DNA from: Hyphomicrobium sp.
GTDB taxonomy: Bacteria; Pseudomonadota; Alphaproteobacteria; Rhizobiales; Hyphomicrobiaceae
DNA: 64,000 nucleotides
Assembly (NCBI GenBank): GCA_030148725.1
Contig: JASBSU010000043.1
Span: forward strand, 1 to 64,000
Direction of reading: 5' to 3'
The stretch's first letter is position 1, and every line of letters starts with the position of its first letter. The position numbers were made by a program, and so were the translations under genes. Positions 19,446-28,654 of this stretch are shown one piece after another. The notes beneath the pieces are model-generated. The model searched no databases and was not told the DNA's origin. It worked only from the letters and a program-made list of their open reading frames with translations.

Positions 19446-20714
19446 TCACCACGCCAGCCACAGCCCGAGACCGCCGGCAAGCAGCGACGCACCCAATGCC
19501 GGCAGCAACAGTCTGCCAAAGGCCCAGCCCCCGGCACTCGTCGCGAGCACGACCTTGGCAGCTGAATTCACGGCAACCGCAATGAGGATCGCAATGACGG
19601 CGCTCATCGCCGTGAGCCGATCCGGCGCCAGCCGCGCCATCGACAGGCTGATCGCATCGACATCGAGAATACCTGACGCGGCCGCCAGCACATAAGCGCC
19701 CGCCGACCCCGCCCACGCGGCAACGCCGTTGGCGAGCGCCATGATCACCGCCAGCAACGCACCGAACTGCAGCACCGACTTCAGATCGAAGGGATTGCTC
19801 AGCGACAGCGGCGCCGCGGCTTCGTTGCCTACATCGGCTCGCCATGCGTACCAGGCGCCGAATCCCGCCTGTGCGGCAGCCCCAAGCACCAATGCCGGCA
19901 GAACCGCCGACAGCAGGTCGGCGTTCGCCACCGCAACGATCACCATCACGCGTGCCATCATGGTCGCGCCGGCCAGCATCACCGCGGCGGCGCACGTCTC
20001 CTGATGCGAGCGATGCTGACCCGCCAGGTTCGCCATGTTGATCGTCGTCGCGGTCGAGGAGACGAGCCCCCCGGCAATCCCCGACAGCAGGATGCCCAGT
20101 TCCGAGCCGGCGATGCGGATCGCGATGTAGCCCGCGAACGACAGCGCGGCGATGAAGATGGTCATCAGCCAGACTTCGCGCGGATTGACCTGCACCCACG
20201 GACTGATCGCGCGGTCGGGAAGCAGCGGCAGCATGATGACGGTCATCGCCAGCAGGATGAGGCCCGACCGCAATTCCTCCCACGAGAGCTTCTTCAGCGC
20301 CGCGTGCATCCAGGACTTCATCGCCAGCAGGATGGCCGTCGCCACGCCGGCCGCGGCAGCGACACCTGGATCAACGAGGACTGCGAACGCGCCCAGAGTA
20401 AATGCCAGCATCGCTGCGACGATGGTGGTCGCCCCGAGGCTGCCCTCGCGCACCATCTCGCGGTAGCGAAAGACGGCGATCACGATCGAGTACGCCGCGA
20501 AGGCCAGGCCTAGGCCGATGACGCCGCCCGCGCCTGCGCCATGCGCCAGAGCCCCCCAGATGCCGCCCAACAGTCCGGAAAGCGCCAGCGTGCGCAGCCC
20601 CGCAGCGCGCTCACCCTCGGGTTCCTCGCGCTGTTTCCACCCGCGCTCGATCCCGATGATGAGCCCTATCGCGAGGGCGACGGCGAGCCGTTGACTGAGT
20701 TGGAAGGCATCCAT
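19446..20714 (-). CDS. MgtC/SapB family DUF4010 membrane protein
   Basis: A 422-residue polytopic inner-membrane protein. The N-terminal part (about 1-135) has the MgtC-like pattern (LAVALAIGLIIGIERGWKQRE...GLRTLALSGLLGGIWG), and the C-terminal 240 residues form the DUF4010 domain with SGIAGGLVSSTATTINMANLA. About 12 hydrophobic segments are visible. MgtC relatives act in magnesium homeostasis or acid survival, but for DUF4010 fusions the role is unknown. It overlaps no other gene and is divergent from the transhydrogenase cluster. Confidence 0.82.
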   Translation of the reverse strand: MDAFQLSQRLAVALAIGLIIGIERGWKQREEPEGERAAGLRTLALSGLLGGIWGALAHGAGAGGVIGLGLAFAAYSIVIAVFRYREMVREGSLGATTIVAAMLAFTLGAFAVLVDPGVAAAAGVATAILLAMKSWMHAALKKLSWEELRSGLILLAMTVIMLPLLPDRAISPWVQVNPREVWLMTIFIAALSFAGYIAIRIAGSELGILLSGIAGGLVSSTATTINMANLAGQHRSHQETCAAAVMLAGATMMARVMVIVAVANADLLSAVLPALVLGAAAQAGFGAWYAWRADVGNEAAAPLSLSNPFDLKSVLQFGALLAVIMALANGVAAWAGSAGAYVLAAASGILDVDAISLSMARLAPDRLTAMSAVIAILIAVAVNSAAKVVLATSAGGWAFGRLLLPALGASLLAGGLGLWLAW

Positions 20715-20869
20715 GGCAATGCAGCACTCGATCCGGCCGCTACATTACCACCGGTTCCTCTAACAACCCGTACGAATGGACGATCATGAACGGCGCCCGG
20801 CGCTTGATGGCGGACACTACCTGCGGTACCAAGGAAGATAACGTGCAAAAGACTCTAGGGAGAAAGACA

Positions 20870-21013
20870 GTGGCGATCGATTTGTCGGGCGGGAATCCGG
20901 AGATGGACTACGCCCAGGCCGAGCACACCTACAAGCAGTTCATTACGTTCACGAAAATCTCGATCGTCTTCCTTGTCGTACTGCTCGCCGGCATGGCGTT
21001 CTTCCTCACCTAA
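20870..21013 (+). CDS. Small aa3-type cytochrome oxidase subunit IV-like protein
   Basis: A 47-residue single-pass membrane peptide. The pattern MDYAQAEHTYKQFITFTKISIVFLVVLLAGMAFF matches the bacterial aa3 oxidase subunit IV family (short cytoplasmic head, AEHxxTYxxF, one membrane helix). The GTG start at 20870 is chosen because AGGGAGAA lies 6-7 bases before it; the frame stays open to 20786 but without a ribosome site. It sits 92 bases upstream of pntA with no cox genes nearby, a placement also common in related genomes, so it may be co-transcribed with the transhydrogenase. Confidence 0.72.
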   Translation: MAIDLSGGNPEMDYAQAEHTYKQFITFTKISIVFLVVLLAGMAFFLT

Positions 21014-21105
21014 GACATCTCAAATCGTACCGCGCGCCGCAGCACGCCCCTATCCATGGAGTGTGCTCCGGCGGCGCGAGAACTCTCTCGCGATCGGACG
21101 AATTC

Positions 21106-22242
21106 ATGGTCACTATTGCGGTTACGGCCGAGCCTGCGGATGAGCCGCGCGTTGCGGTATCACCGGAAACGGTCAAGAAGCTCGTGGCGCTTGGCGCTCG
21201 CGTAAAGGTCGAAGCCGGCACCGGCGCCCGATCTCGCTTCTCTGACGAGACGCTGCGGACTGCTGGCGCGGAAATCGTGCCGAGCGCTGCGGAAGCATTG
21301 AGCGATGCCGACATCCTGTTGAGCGTCCGCCGGCCTTCGGCGGCTTCGGTCGCAGCGTTGAAGCCGGGCGCGCTCGTCGTGGCGATGCTCGACCCCTACG
21401 GGGACAAGACCGCGCTATCCTCTCTGGCGGCCGGCAAAGCCTCGCTGTTCTCGATGGAATTCATGCCGCGCATCACCCGCGCCCAGTCCATGGACGTGCT
21501 GTCGAGCCAGGCCAACCTCGCCGGCTACAAGGCCGTTGTCGACGCCGCGGCGATGTTCCAGCAGGCCATGCCGATGATGATGACCGCCGCCGGTACCGTG
21601 CCGGCAGCCAAGGTGTTCGTCATGGGTGCCGGCGTTGCCGGCTTGCAGGCCATCGCCACCGCCCGCCGCCTCGGCGCGCAGGTCACGGCCACCGACGTCC
21701 GCCCCGCCGCCAAGGAGCAGGTCGCCTCGCTCGGCGCCAAGTTCGTTGCCGTCGAGGACGATGAGTTCAAGCAGGCGCAGACCGCCGCCGGTTATGCCAA
21801 GCCCATGTCGGCCGAGTATCAGGCAAAACAGGCCGAACTCGTCGCCAACCACATCAAGGGTCAGGACATCGTCATCACCACGGCCCTCATCCCGGGCCGC
21901 CCCGCGCCGCGCCTGATCTCCCGCGCGATGGTGGAGAACATGAAGCCGGGCTCGATCATCGTCGACCTCGCCGCCGAGCGCGGTGGCAACTGCGAACTGA
22001 CGAAACCGGGCGAGATCGTCGACCACAATGGCGTGCGCATCTACGGCCCGCTCAATCTGGCGGGCGACCTCGCGATCAACGCCTCCAGCCTCTACGCCAA
22101 GAACCTCTACGCCTTCCTCGAAACCTTGTTCGACAAGAAGGAAAAGAAGCTGGCCATCAACTGGGACGATGAGATCGTCAAAGGCACGCTGGTCGCCCGC
22201 GACGGCGCCATCGTCCACCCGAGCCTGCAGGGAGCGGCCTGA
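21106..22242 (+). CDS. pntA: NAD(P) transhydrogenase subunit alpha, soluble part
   Basis: A 378-residue NAD(H)-binding domain I of the proton-translocating transhydrogenase, which couples proton entry to NADPH formation. The AlaDH/PNT N-terminal fold ([22 protein letters not shown]) and the Rossmann motif [19 protein letters not shown] are clear, as is the mobile-loop region around residues 210-240. As in other alphaproteobacteria the alpha subunit is split: this gene has no membrane part. ATG at 21106 fits the family N-terminus. Its stop overlaps the ATG of the next gene by one base (TGATG), so the three pnt genes are translationally coupled. Confidence 0.95.
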   Translation: MVTIAVTAEPADEPRVAVSPETVKKLVALGARVKVEAGTGARSRFSDETLRTAGAEIVPSAAEALSDADILLSVRRPSAASVAALKPGALVVAMLDPYGDKTALSSLAAGKASLFSMEFMPRITRAQSMDVLSSQANLAGYKAVVDAAAMFQQAMPMMMTAAGTVPAAKVFVMGAGVAGLQAIATARRLGAQVTATDVRPAAKEQVASLGAKFVAVEDDEFKQAQTAAGYAKPMSAEYQAKQAELVANHIKGQDIVITTALIPGRPAPRLISRAMVENMKPGSIIVDLAAERGGNCELTKPGEIVDHNGVRIYGPLNLAGDLAINASSLYAKNLYAFLETLFDKKEKKLAINWDDEIVKGTLVARDGAIVHPSLQGAA

Positions 22243-22655
22243 TGCAACGCACGTTCCTCAAACTCGCAGCCCTCGCCGGCCTCGCTGTTATCGGCGCAGC
22301 GCCGGCATTTGCCGCCGGCGGCATCGGCGGCGCCATCGACCCGGTCGTCTACGAGCTGATGGTGTTCGTAATGGCGATCTTCGTCGGCTACTACGTCGTG
22401 TGGGCCGTCACGCCCGCGCTGCACACCCCGCTGATGTCCGTCACCAACGCCATCTCGTCGGTGATCGTGGTCGGCGCTCTGCTCGCTGTCGCGGTGGAGC
22501 ATGGCGCGGTCGACGGTTTCGTTTCGGGGAACACCGTCGCCTCCAAGACCTTCGGCGTGCTGGCGCTGATCATGGCCGCTATCAACATCTTCGGCGGCTT
22601 CCTCGTCACCCAGCGCATGCTCGCCATGTACAAAAAGAAGGGCGACAAGAAGTGA
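22242..22655 (+). CDS. pntAB: NAD(P) transhydrogenase subunit alpha, membrane part
   Basis: A 137-residue membrane subunit (alpha-2). An N-terminal signal-like segment is followed by three to four hydrophobic helices ([38 protein letters not shown], then [41 protein letters not shown]) typical of PntAB, ending in a Lys-rich tail. AGGGAG lies 6-7 bases before the start within the end of pntA. With PntB it forms the proton channel. Confidence 0.94.
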   Translation: MQRTFLKLAALAGLAVIGAAPAFAAGGIGGAIDPVVYELMVFVMAIFVGYYVVWAVTPALHTPLMSVTNAISSVIVVGALLAVAVEHGAVDGFVSGNTVASKTFGVLALIMAAINIFGGFLVTQRMLAMYKKKGDKK

Positions 22656-22688
22656 GCACGCTCAACACTACCCGCGGGGAATAGCGCA

Positions 22689-24095
22689 ATGCTGACGCCA
22701 AATCTCATTGCCGGCCTCTATCTGGTCTCCGGCGTGCTGTTCATCCTTGCGCTTCGCGGCCTTTCGAGCCCCGCGAGTTCTCGCCAGGGCAACTACCTCG
22801 GCATGACGGGCATGGGCATCGCCATGGCGACCACGCTCGCTGTCGCCGCCCCGCAATCCGTTTTGACCTGGATCCTGCTCGCAGTCGGCCTCGGCATCGG
22901 CGGCACCATCGGCGCCGTGACCGCCCGCCGGATCGCCATGACGGCGATGCCAGAGCTGGTCGCAGCGTTCCACTCGCTGGTGGGCCTTGCCGCCGTGTTC
23001 GTCGCCGCGGCCGCGCTCTATGCGCCAGAAGCCTTCGGAATCGGCACGTCAGGCAACATCCACTTCGCCTCGCTGATCGAGATGTCGCTCGGCGTCGCCA
23101 TCGGCGCCATCACCTTCACCGGATCGGTGATCGCCTTCGCCAAGCTCTCGGGCCGCATGTCCGGCAAGCCGATCATCCTGCCGGCGCGCCACCTCATCAA
23201 TCTCGGCCTGTTCGTCGGCCTCGTGTACCTGATCTACCTGTTCTGCCAGTCGGGCGGCTCGCCGCTTCTGTTCTGGGCCATCACCTTCGTCGCGATGCTG
23301 TTCGGCGTCTTGATCATCGTCCCCATCGGCGGCGCCGACATGCCCGTCGTCGTGTCGATGCTCAATTCCTATTCGGGATGGGCCGCTGCCGGCATCGGCT
23401 TCACGCTGTCGAACATCGCGCTCATCATCACCGGCGCGCTCGTTGGCTCCTCGGGCGCCATCCTGTCCTACATCATGTGTAAGGGCATGAACCGCTCCTT
23501 CATCTCGGTCATTCTCGGCGGCTTCGGCGGCGAGACGGCCGGCCCCGCCGGTGGCGGCGAGCAGAAGCCGGTGAAGCTCGGCTCGGCCGAGGATGCGGCC
23601 TACGTGATGAAGAACGCGTCCAAGGTCATCATCGTCCCCGGCTACGGCATGGCCGTCGCCCAGGCACAGCACGCGCTGCGCGAGATGGGCGATCAGCTCA
23701 AGAAGGCCGGCGTCGAGGTGAAGTACGCCATCCACCCCGTCGCAGGCCGCATGCCCGGTCATATGAACGTGCTGCTCGCCGAGGCGAACGTACCCTACGA
23801 CGAGGTCTTCGAACTCGAGGACATCAATTCCGAGTTCCCGCAGGCCGACGTCGTCTACGTCATCGGCGCCAACGACGTCGTCAATCCGGCGGCCGAGACG
23901 GACAAGACCTCGCCCATCTACGGCATGCCGGTGTTGCAGGCATGGAAGGCCGGCACGGTGCTGTTCAACAAGCGCTCGCTCGCCTCAGGCTATGCCGGCA
24001 TCGACAATCCGCTCTTCTACAACGACAACACCGTGATGGTGCTCGGCGACGCCAAGAAGATGACCGAAGAGATCGTCAAGTCGCTGGCGCATTAG
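22689..24095 (+). CDS. pntB: NAD(P) transhydrogenase subunit beta
   Basis: A 468-residue subunit with eight to nine membrane helices (1-270) and the NADP(H)-binding domain III (about 290-468), in which GYGMAVAQAQHALREM, HPVAGRMPGHMNVLLAEANVPYDEV and VIGANDVVNPAA are conserved family motifs. It completes the pnt operon 33 bases after pntAB. The operon supplies NADPH, useful for C1 assimilation where central pathways yield little NADPH (inference). Confidence 0.96.
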   Translation: MLTPNLIAGLYLVSGVLFILALRGLSSPASSRQGNYLGMTGMGIAMATTLAVAAPQSVLTWILLAVGLGIGGTIGAVTARRIAMTAMPELVAAFHSLVGLAAVFVAAAALYAPEAFGIGTSGNIHFASLIEMSLGVAIGAITFTGSVIAFAKLSGRMSGKPIILPARHLINLGLFVGLVYLIYLFCQSGGSPLLFWAITFVAMLFGVLIIVPIGGADMPVVVSMLNSYSGWAAAGIGFTLSNIALIITGALVGSSGAILSYIMCKGMNRSFISVILGGFGGETAGPAGGGEQKPVKLGSAEDAAYVMKNASKVIIVPGYGMAVAQAQHALREMGDQLKKAGVEVKYAIHPVAGRMPGHMNVLLAEANVPYDEVFELEDINSEFPQADVVYVIGANDVVNPAAETDKTSPIYGMPVLQAWKAGTVLFNKRSLASGYAGIDNPLFYNDNTVMVLGDAKKMTEEIVKSLAH

Positions 24096-24096
24096 T

Positions 24097-24118
24097 CCGC
24101 CGATCGCGGTCGGCGGAC
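24097..24118 (+). terminator. Stem-loop after pntB
   Basis: TCCGCCGA pairs with TCGGCGGA across a short loop, starting 2-3 bases after the pntB stop. No T-run follows. A second dyad (AGCGGGA/TCCCGCT, about 24154-24176) lies closer to the next gene. Confidence 0.5.
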
Positions 24119-24197
24119 GGCACGACGCGCAACTGCCTTCGGTGTGGGACCATCAGCGGGAATTCTCTCCCGCTGAATTACGCACCCGGGAGGCAAG

Positions 24198-24947
24198 ATG
24201 CGCGTTCTGATGTCCATATTCTTCGCTGTCGCGATCGCCGTCGCGGCATCTGCCGCTGACGCCGCCCCGCGCTACAAGGCCGTCGCCTTCGACTATTTCG
24301 TGCTCGTCAACGCCAATTCCGTCATCCCCAAGGTCGAGAAGGAATTCCCCGGCAAGGGCAAGGCATTCACGCTGGCCTGGCGTGCCAAGCAGTTCGACTA
24401 CGGCTTCCTGCGCTCCATCACCGGCCGCTATGAGGATTTCTTCCAGGTCACCGAGGACGCGCTCGTCTACACGGCGGAAGCCATGCAGTTGCCCCTGCCG
24501 CCCGACGTGCGCGCGCGCCTCCTCGACTCCTACCTCACCCTCGAGCCATGGCCCGATACGGTCGCCGCGCTGAAGAAGCTCAAGGCGGCCGGCGTGCGCA
24601 TCATCACCATCGCCAACTTTTCGCCGCTGATGCTGAAGCGGAACGCCGACGGCGCCGGCATCACCGACCTCTTCGACGAGCTGCTCTCGACCGAGGTGAA
24701 TCACAGCTACAAACCCGAGGCACGCGCCTATGCCCTCGGCATGGAGCGGTTGGGGCTGGCAAAGGACGAGATCGTGTTCGCCGCGTTCGGCGGCTGGGAC
24801 GCCTTCGGCGCCAAGAGCTTCGGCTATCCGACATACTGGGTGAACCGCTTCGGCCTCCCCGCCGAAAAGCTCGGACTGGCCCCCGACGGCACCTCAAGCG
24901 ACATCGCAGGGCTCGTGCGTTTCATCCTCGGCGACGATCAGCCATAG
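24198..24947 (+). CDS. Exported HAD-superfamily protein (haloacid dehalogenase type II-like)
   Basis: A 249-residue HAD hydrolase with an N-terminal signal peptide (MRVLMSIFFAVAIAVAASAADA), unusual for this normally cytoplasmic family. The motif I nucleophile is kept as D in VAFDYFVLVN but the usual FDxYGT is altered (no Tyr-Gly-Thr). Motif II is ITIANFSPLML, motif III lysine is in HSYKPEARAY, and motif IV region is AAFGGWDAFGAKSFGYPTYWVNR, close to L-2-haloacid dehalogenases (AWD-x-GAK). Export and the altered motif I make the substrate uncertain. GGGAGG 5-6 bases upstream supports the start. Confidence 0.78.
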   Translation: MRVLMSIFFAVAIAVAASAADAAPRYKAVAFDYFVLVNANSVIPKVEKEFPGKGKAFTLAWRAKQFDYGFLRSITGRYEDFFQVTEDALVYTAEAMQLPLPPDVRARLLDSYLTLEPWPDTVAALKKLKAAGVRIITIANFSPLMLKRNADGAGITDLFDELLSTEVNHSYKPEARAYALGMERLGLAKDEIVFAAFGGWDAFGAKSFGYPTYWVNRFGLPAEKLGLAPDGTSSDIAGLVRFILGDDQP

Positions 24948-25014
24948 CTGGACACGCGCGTCGCAATCGGTTTTCGTAAAGCTCAGCGCACGCAGCAACG
25001 GAGGCCAGCCAGGA

Positions 25015-25284
25015 ATGGTCCGCGTTACGTTCACGCCGACCCTGCAGCGTCACATCGCCTGTCCGCCTGTCGAAGTCGCCGCCGCGACAGTGCGCGAGGC
25101 ACTCGACGCCGCGTTCGCCGGAAATGCTCGCGCTCGCACTTACGTGCTCGACGACCAGGCGGCGCTCCGCAAGCACATGATCATCTTCGTCGATGGAAAA
25201 CGCATCGTGGATCGCGAGCGTCTTTCCGATCGCGTCCTCGAAAACGGCGAGATTTACGTGCTACAGGCGCTGTCGGGCGGCTGA
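25015..25284 (+). CDS. ThiS/MoaD-like ubiquitin-fold protein
   Basis: An 89-residue beta-grasp protein ending in the di-glycine SGG that in ThiS, MoaD and related carriers is activated to a thiocarboxylate. The fold order MVRVTFTPTLQRHI...TVREALDAAF...LRKHMIIFVDGKRI...ENGEIYVLQALSGG is typical. No E1-like (MoeB/ThiF), thiazole or molybdopterin gene is nearby, so it is neither moaD nor thiS of a pathway operon. It sits 47 bases before a BNR-repeat protein gene and is likely co-transcribed. This gene pairing recurs in other proteobacteria to my knowledge, but its job is unknown. Confidence 0.82.
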   Translation: MVRVTFTPTLQRHIACPPVEVAAATVREALDAAFAGNARARTYVLDDQAALRKHMIIFVDGKRIVDRERLSDRVLENGEIYVLQALSGG

Positions 25285-25331
25285 CGCCCCAACCAACGAT
25301 GCTGCGGGAGCAAACGCCGGGGAGAAATGCC

Positions 25332-26435
25332 ATGTCCGACCGCATTCACGTCGCCACGCGCAAGGGGCTTTTCACGTTGGAGCGTCACAGCGGCGCATGG
25401 GCGATCTCCCGCGCCGACTTTCTCGCCGATCACGTCTCGATGGTGCTGTCCGATGCGCGCCACAGCACGCTCTATGCCGCGCTCGACCACGGCCATTTCG
25501 GTGTGAAGCTGCACCGCTCCAACGGCGATGGCGTATGGGAGGAGTGCGCAACACCGGCTTACCCCGAAAAGCCCGAAGACGAGGACGACAAGGATATGTG
25601 GGGCAAACCCATCCCTTGGTCGACCGTGAAGATCTGGGCTCTGGAAGCCGGCGGCACTGACGAGCCCGGCGTCCTATGGTGCGGCACCATCCCGGGTGGC
25701 CTTTTCCGATCCGATGATGGCGGCACGAACTGGGCGCTCGTGCGCACGCTCTGGGATCACCCCAAGCGCAAGAAGTGGTTCGGCGGCGGCGCCGACCTGC
25801 CCGGTATCCATTCGATCTGCGTCGATCCCCGCGATGCGCGGCACATCAAGCTCGGCGTATCCTGCGGCGGCGTGTGGACCTCGACGGACGGCGGCGGCAG
25901 CTGGAATTGCGAGGGCGAGGGCATGCGCGCCGCGTTCATGCCGCCCGACCAGATGTACGACCCCAACATCCAGGACCCGCATCGGCTGGTACAATGCCGT
26001 GCGCGCCCGGAGCGCCTCTGGGTACAGCATCACAACGGCATATTCCGCTCCGATGACGGCGGCGCGCACTGGGAGGAGATCACCGAGGCTGGCCCATCGG
26101 TGTTCGGCTTTGCCGTCGTTGTTCACCCGCGCGAGCCTGACACCGCTTGGTTCGTGCCAGCGATCAAGGACGAGAAGCGCATCCCCGTCGCAGGCGAGGT
26201 CGTCGTCACGCGCACCCGCGACGGCGGCCGCAGCTTCGAGACGCTGCGCAACGGGCTGCCCCAACAGCATGCCTACGATCTCGTCTACCGCCATGCGCTC
26301 GACATCGACGCAACGGGCGAGCGCCTCGTCTTCGGAAGCACCACCGGCAATCTCTGGATTTCCGAAGACCAGGGCGACAACTGGAATTGCCTCTCCCAGC
26401 ATCTCCCGCCGATCTATAGCGTAAGGTTCGGCTAA
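25332..26435 (+). CDS. BNR/Asp-box repeat beta-propeller protein (sialidase-like fold)
   Basis: A 367-residue protein with no signal peptide. Five or more Asp-box motifs of the form S/TxDxGxxW are spaced through it (SDDGGTNW, STDGGGSW, SDDGGAHW, TRDGGRSF, SEDQGDNW), predicting a six- or seven-blade propeller of the sialidase/VPS10 kind. The catalytic Arg triad and Tyr/Glu of true sialidases are not recognisable, so 'exo-alpha-sialidase' as often annotated is doubtful. ATG at 25332 has GGGGAGA 6 bases before it. It follows the ThiS/MoaD-like gene closely, suggesting joint function. Confidence 0.8.
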   Translation: MSDRIHVATRKGLFTLERHSGAWAISRADFLADHVSMVLSDARHSTLYAALDHGHFGVKLHRSNGDGVWEECATPAYPEKPEDEDDKDMWGKPIPWSTVKIWALEAGGTDEPGVLWCGTIPGGLFRSDDGGTNWALVRTLWDHPKRKKWFGGGADLPGIHSICVDPRDARHIKLGVSCGGVWTSTDGGGSWNCEGEGMRAAFMPPDQMYDPNIQDPHRLVQCRARPERLWVQHHNGIFRSDDGGAHWEEITEAGPSVFGFAVVVHPREPDTAWFVPAIKDEKRIPVAGEVVVTRTRDGGRSFETLRNGLPQQHAYDLVYRHALDIDATGERLVFGSTTGNLWISEDQGDNWNCLSQHLPPIYSVRFG

Positions 26436-26544
26436 GACGGATTGGAGCAGGGCGCCTGGCGTCACGGCCGAGGTGCGCTCTGGTGGGGGAGCCTTGCAAA
26501 CGTATCGTTCGAACGAAGAGCCGCCGCGTGCGAAATCCCAGGGC

Positions 26545-27396
26545 ATGTGGGGGCTCGTCCGCCGCCTGCCATTGCGCGCGCTTTGCTTCGGCCTCCTGTG
26601 CGCAAGCACCGCCATCGCTGACGCCGCCGAGGGCTTCTTCACCGATCGCCAGCCCGCCGCGGTGCGCCAAGTGTGGCCATCCGTATTCGCATTCGTCTGC
26701 GAAGGACGTGGTGTTCGCTATGTCGCCACCGCTTTCGTCGTGCGCCGCACGCCGCGGGGCAAGAAGACAGACTATGAATTCGTCACCGCCGGCCATGCCG
26801 TCGAGGACTGCAAGGTGCCGCGCCGCTATCTCGTCGAGGACTTCAACCAGCAGCGCTTCGAGCCCGACGGCATAACGCTCGCCGCCCCTCCGCTGAAACT
26901 CTCCGACATATCGGTCGTCTACGTCGACGAGACCTATGACATCGCCGTCATCCGGGCGTCGGCCCCGGCGAAAGCCACCGTCGGCGCACCGCTTGCCGTG
27001 AACGCTCAGTGTAATCGCGCGCTGCGGCGCCCGGTCTACACCATCGGCTTTCCCGGGGTCACGCAGCGCAGCTCCTTGCGCAAGCTGCGCGAGCAGAAGC
27101 GCTGGAGCGGCGGCGAATTCGTCGGGCTCGGGCGTGCCGAGTTCCGCGGCGCCGAGGAGGTCTACATAGCTTCCAATGTGGACTCTCTCCCGGGCAGCTC
27201 CGGAGGCCCGGTGATCGACGAGGCCGGCACCTTGATCGGCGTCGTTGCAAAGGGCGCCGCAGCCCCTGAAAATGGGTTCCGCTACGACGTCGACCCTAAG
27301 AAACCCGCCGACTGGCAGACATTTCTGGTCCCCTGCGAGGCGGTGTTACGCATTTTTCAGAGGAGCGGAATAGCGTCGGCGCGTCCCGAGCACTGA
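26545..27396 (+). CDS. Exported trypsin-like serine peptidase
   Basis: A 283-residue protein with a signal peptide (MWGLVRRLPLRALCFGLLCASTAIADA) and a chymotrypsin-fold domain. The catalytic triad can be read: His in VTAGHAVED, Asp in YDIAVIRA and Ser in PGSSGGPVID. No PDZ domain follows, unlike DegP. Several cysteines may form disulfides. The frame is open upstream to 26473 (GTG) but that would bury the signal peptide, so the ATG at 26545 is preferred although its ribosome site is weak. A TTG at 26494 with GGGGGAG before it is an alternative. Confidence 0.78.
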   Translation: MWGLVRRLPLRALCFGLLCASTAIADAAEGFFTDRQPAAVRQVWPSVFAFVCEGRGVRYVATAFVVRRTPRGKKTDYEFVTAGHAVEDCKVPRRYLVEDFNQQRFEPDGITLAAPPLKLSDISVVYVDETYDIAVIRASAPAKATVGAPLAVNAQCNRALRRPVYTIGFPGVTQRSSLRKLREQKRWSGGEFVGLGRAEFRGAEEVYIASNVDSLPGSSGGPVIDEAGTLIGVVAKGAAAPENGFRYDVDPKKPADWQTFLVPCEAVLRIFQRSGIASARPEH

Positions 27397-27500
27397 CGCG
27401 GTTTCGCGGCCTGGCTCATCGGTAAACCGGACCTTGCATTTGTTTCACCAGGACGACAACCTTGGCGGCAGCGCATGGTCTTCGAGACTAGGGTTCAAAA

Positions 27501-27815
27501 ATGATTTCGATGCGTGCAGGCCTTCTGGCCCTCATTGGCGCGTTGGCCGCATCTGCCGCCACCGCCGCTCCTGAAGTCACTGATCCTCTGGTCGGCACCA
27601 CGCAGGCCACGGAAGGCACCGCGCGCAAGGGCACGCGCAACTTCCGCGCCGGCGAGGACGCCGCAGCGGCGACCACGACGACGGCCCCCTTGAAGAGCGA
27701 TGGCCTCTCCCAGAAGGACAAGCTCGCGCAGTGCATGGACACCTGGGACACCGGCACGCACATCACCAAGAGCAAGTGGCGGGAGATCTGCATCCGCCAG
27801 CTCAACGAGCGCTGA
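27501..27815 (+). CDS. Small secreted protein, unknown function
   Basis: A 104-residue protein with a signal peptide (MISMRAGLLALIGALAASAATA). The middle is Thr/Ala-rich and disordered; the C-terminal 35 residues (LSQKDKLAQCMDTWDTGTHITKSKWREICIRQLNER) contain two cysteines 21 residues apart and a conserved-looking CMDTWD...MTKxxWxxxC pattern seen in other short alphaproteobacterial exported proteins. Convergent with the next gene (29-base gap). No function can be given. Confidence 0.7.
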   Translation: MISMRAGLLALIGALAASAATAAPEVTDPLVGTTQATEGTARKGTRNFRAGEDAAAATTTTAPLKSDGLSQKDKLAQCMDTWDTGTHITKSKWREICIRQLNER

Positions 27816-27844
27816 CCGCGGGTTCCCGAAAGGGCGCCCCACGA

Positions 27845-28654
27845 TCACCCTTGCACCTTGACGCTGCCGCAGCGCTCCATCGGCAGCGCTGTCGTCGTCC
27901 AGCCGTCTTTCACAACCGTGACGACATAACGTCGGCATCCATGCGCCGCGCCCGGCACGAAGTGCACGCGAAACAACGCCTGCTCCGGCTTGCGCTGCCG
28001 CGGCCATACGAAGCTGCCTTCGTCCGCCGTTTTGGCGACCGCGGTATCGACGGCGTATCCGGCATTTCGGTAATCGGCTGACGTAAGACGCGCCAGCAGC
28101 ACGCGTGACAGGTCGGGATGCAGCCCCACCGCCACTGCGCGACGCTGGTAGGCATCCGCCGGATCGATACGCATCGGAGGCAGCGGCTGAGCCTCGGGAG
28201 GTTCTGCCGTATCGCCCGCAGCGCCGAGCGCTCCAGTTTCTAGGGGAACGGCATCGGGCGGCAGCGCGGCATCGCTGCTTCCGGGCGCCGTAAGCGGAGC
28301 CTCGACAGGAGGAAGGGCCTCGTCGGGATGCGCGGGCGCCTCGGCAACGCGTGGAGCCTCCGGCGTCGGCATCGCGGTTGCAGCCCGATAGTCGCGCACC
28401 GGGGTCAGGAGCGCGGCGGCGCGCTGGCGAACCATCTCCAACGATCCTTCAGGCGCCTGCAGCACCGCCCATGCGCCGCCGAACAGCACCACCAGCACCA
28501 GCGAAGCGCTGAGCATGCTGCTGCGCGGTCGCTCCAGCGGCGGCCCGATACGCTCCCCTGCATCCAGCGCATTGAGGAAGCGTGGTCGCTCGAAATCGAG
28601 TGTTTGAGGATCGGCAGGCGCCTCGTGGCGCCCGCGCAGCGCGGGAACGGACAT
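27845..28654 (-). CDS. Single-pass membrane protein, unknown function
   Basis: A 269-residue protein. A basic cytoplasmic segment (1-45) precedes one membrane helix (about 48-66, LSASLVLVVLFGGAWAVL), a Pro/Ala/Glu-rich linker (about 95-165) and a C-terminal extracytoplasmic domain (about 170-269) with two cysteines (HGCRRYVVTVVKDGW and MERCGS). The start at 28654 has GGGGG 6 bases upstream and is preferred to the ATG at 28702. No family recognised. Confidence 0.68.
   Translation of the reverse strand: MSVPALRGRHEAPADPQTLDFERPRFLNALDAGERIGPPLERPRSSMLSASLVLVVLFGGAWAVLQAPEGSLEMVRQRAAALLTPVRDYRAATAMPTPEAPRVAEAPAHPDEALPPVEAPLTAPGSSDAALPPDAVPLETGALGAAGDTAEPPEAQPLPPMRIDPADAYQRRAVAVGLHPDLSRVLLARLTSADYRNAGYAVDTAVAKTADEGSFVWPRQRKPEQALFRVHFVPGAAHGCRRYVVTVVKDGWTTTALPMERCGSVKVQG

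Noticed and set aside
25332-26435. Annotation of the BNR-repeat gene as a sialidase
   Set aside because: Asp boxes are present but the catalytic Arg triad and nucleophile Tyr pattern are not evident, and there is no signal peptide; only the fold is supported.
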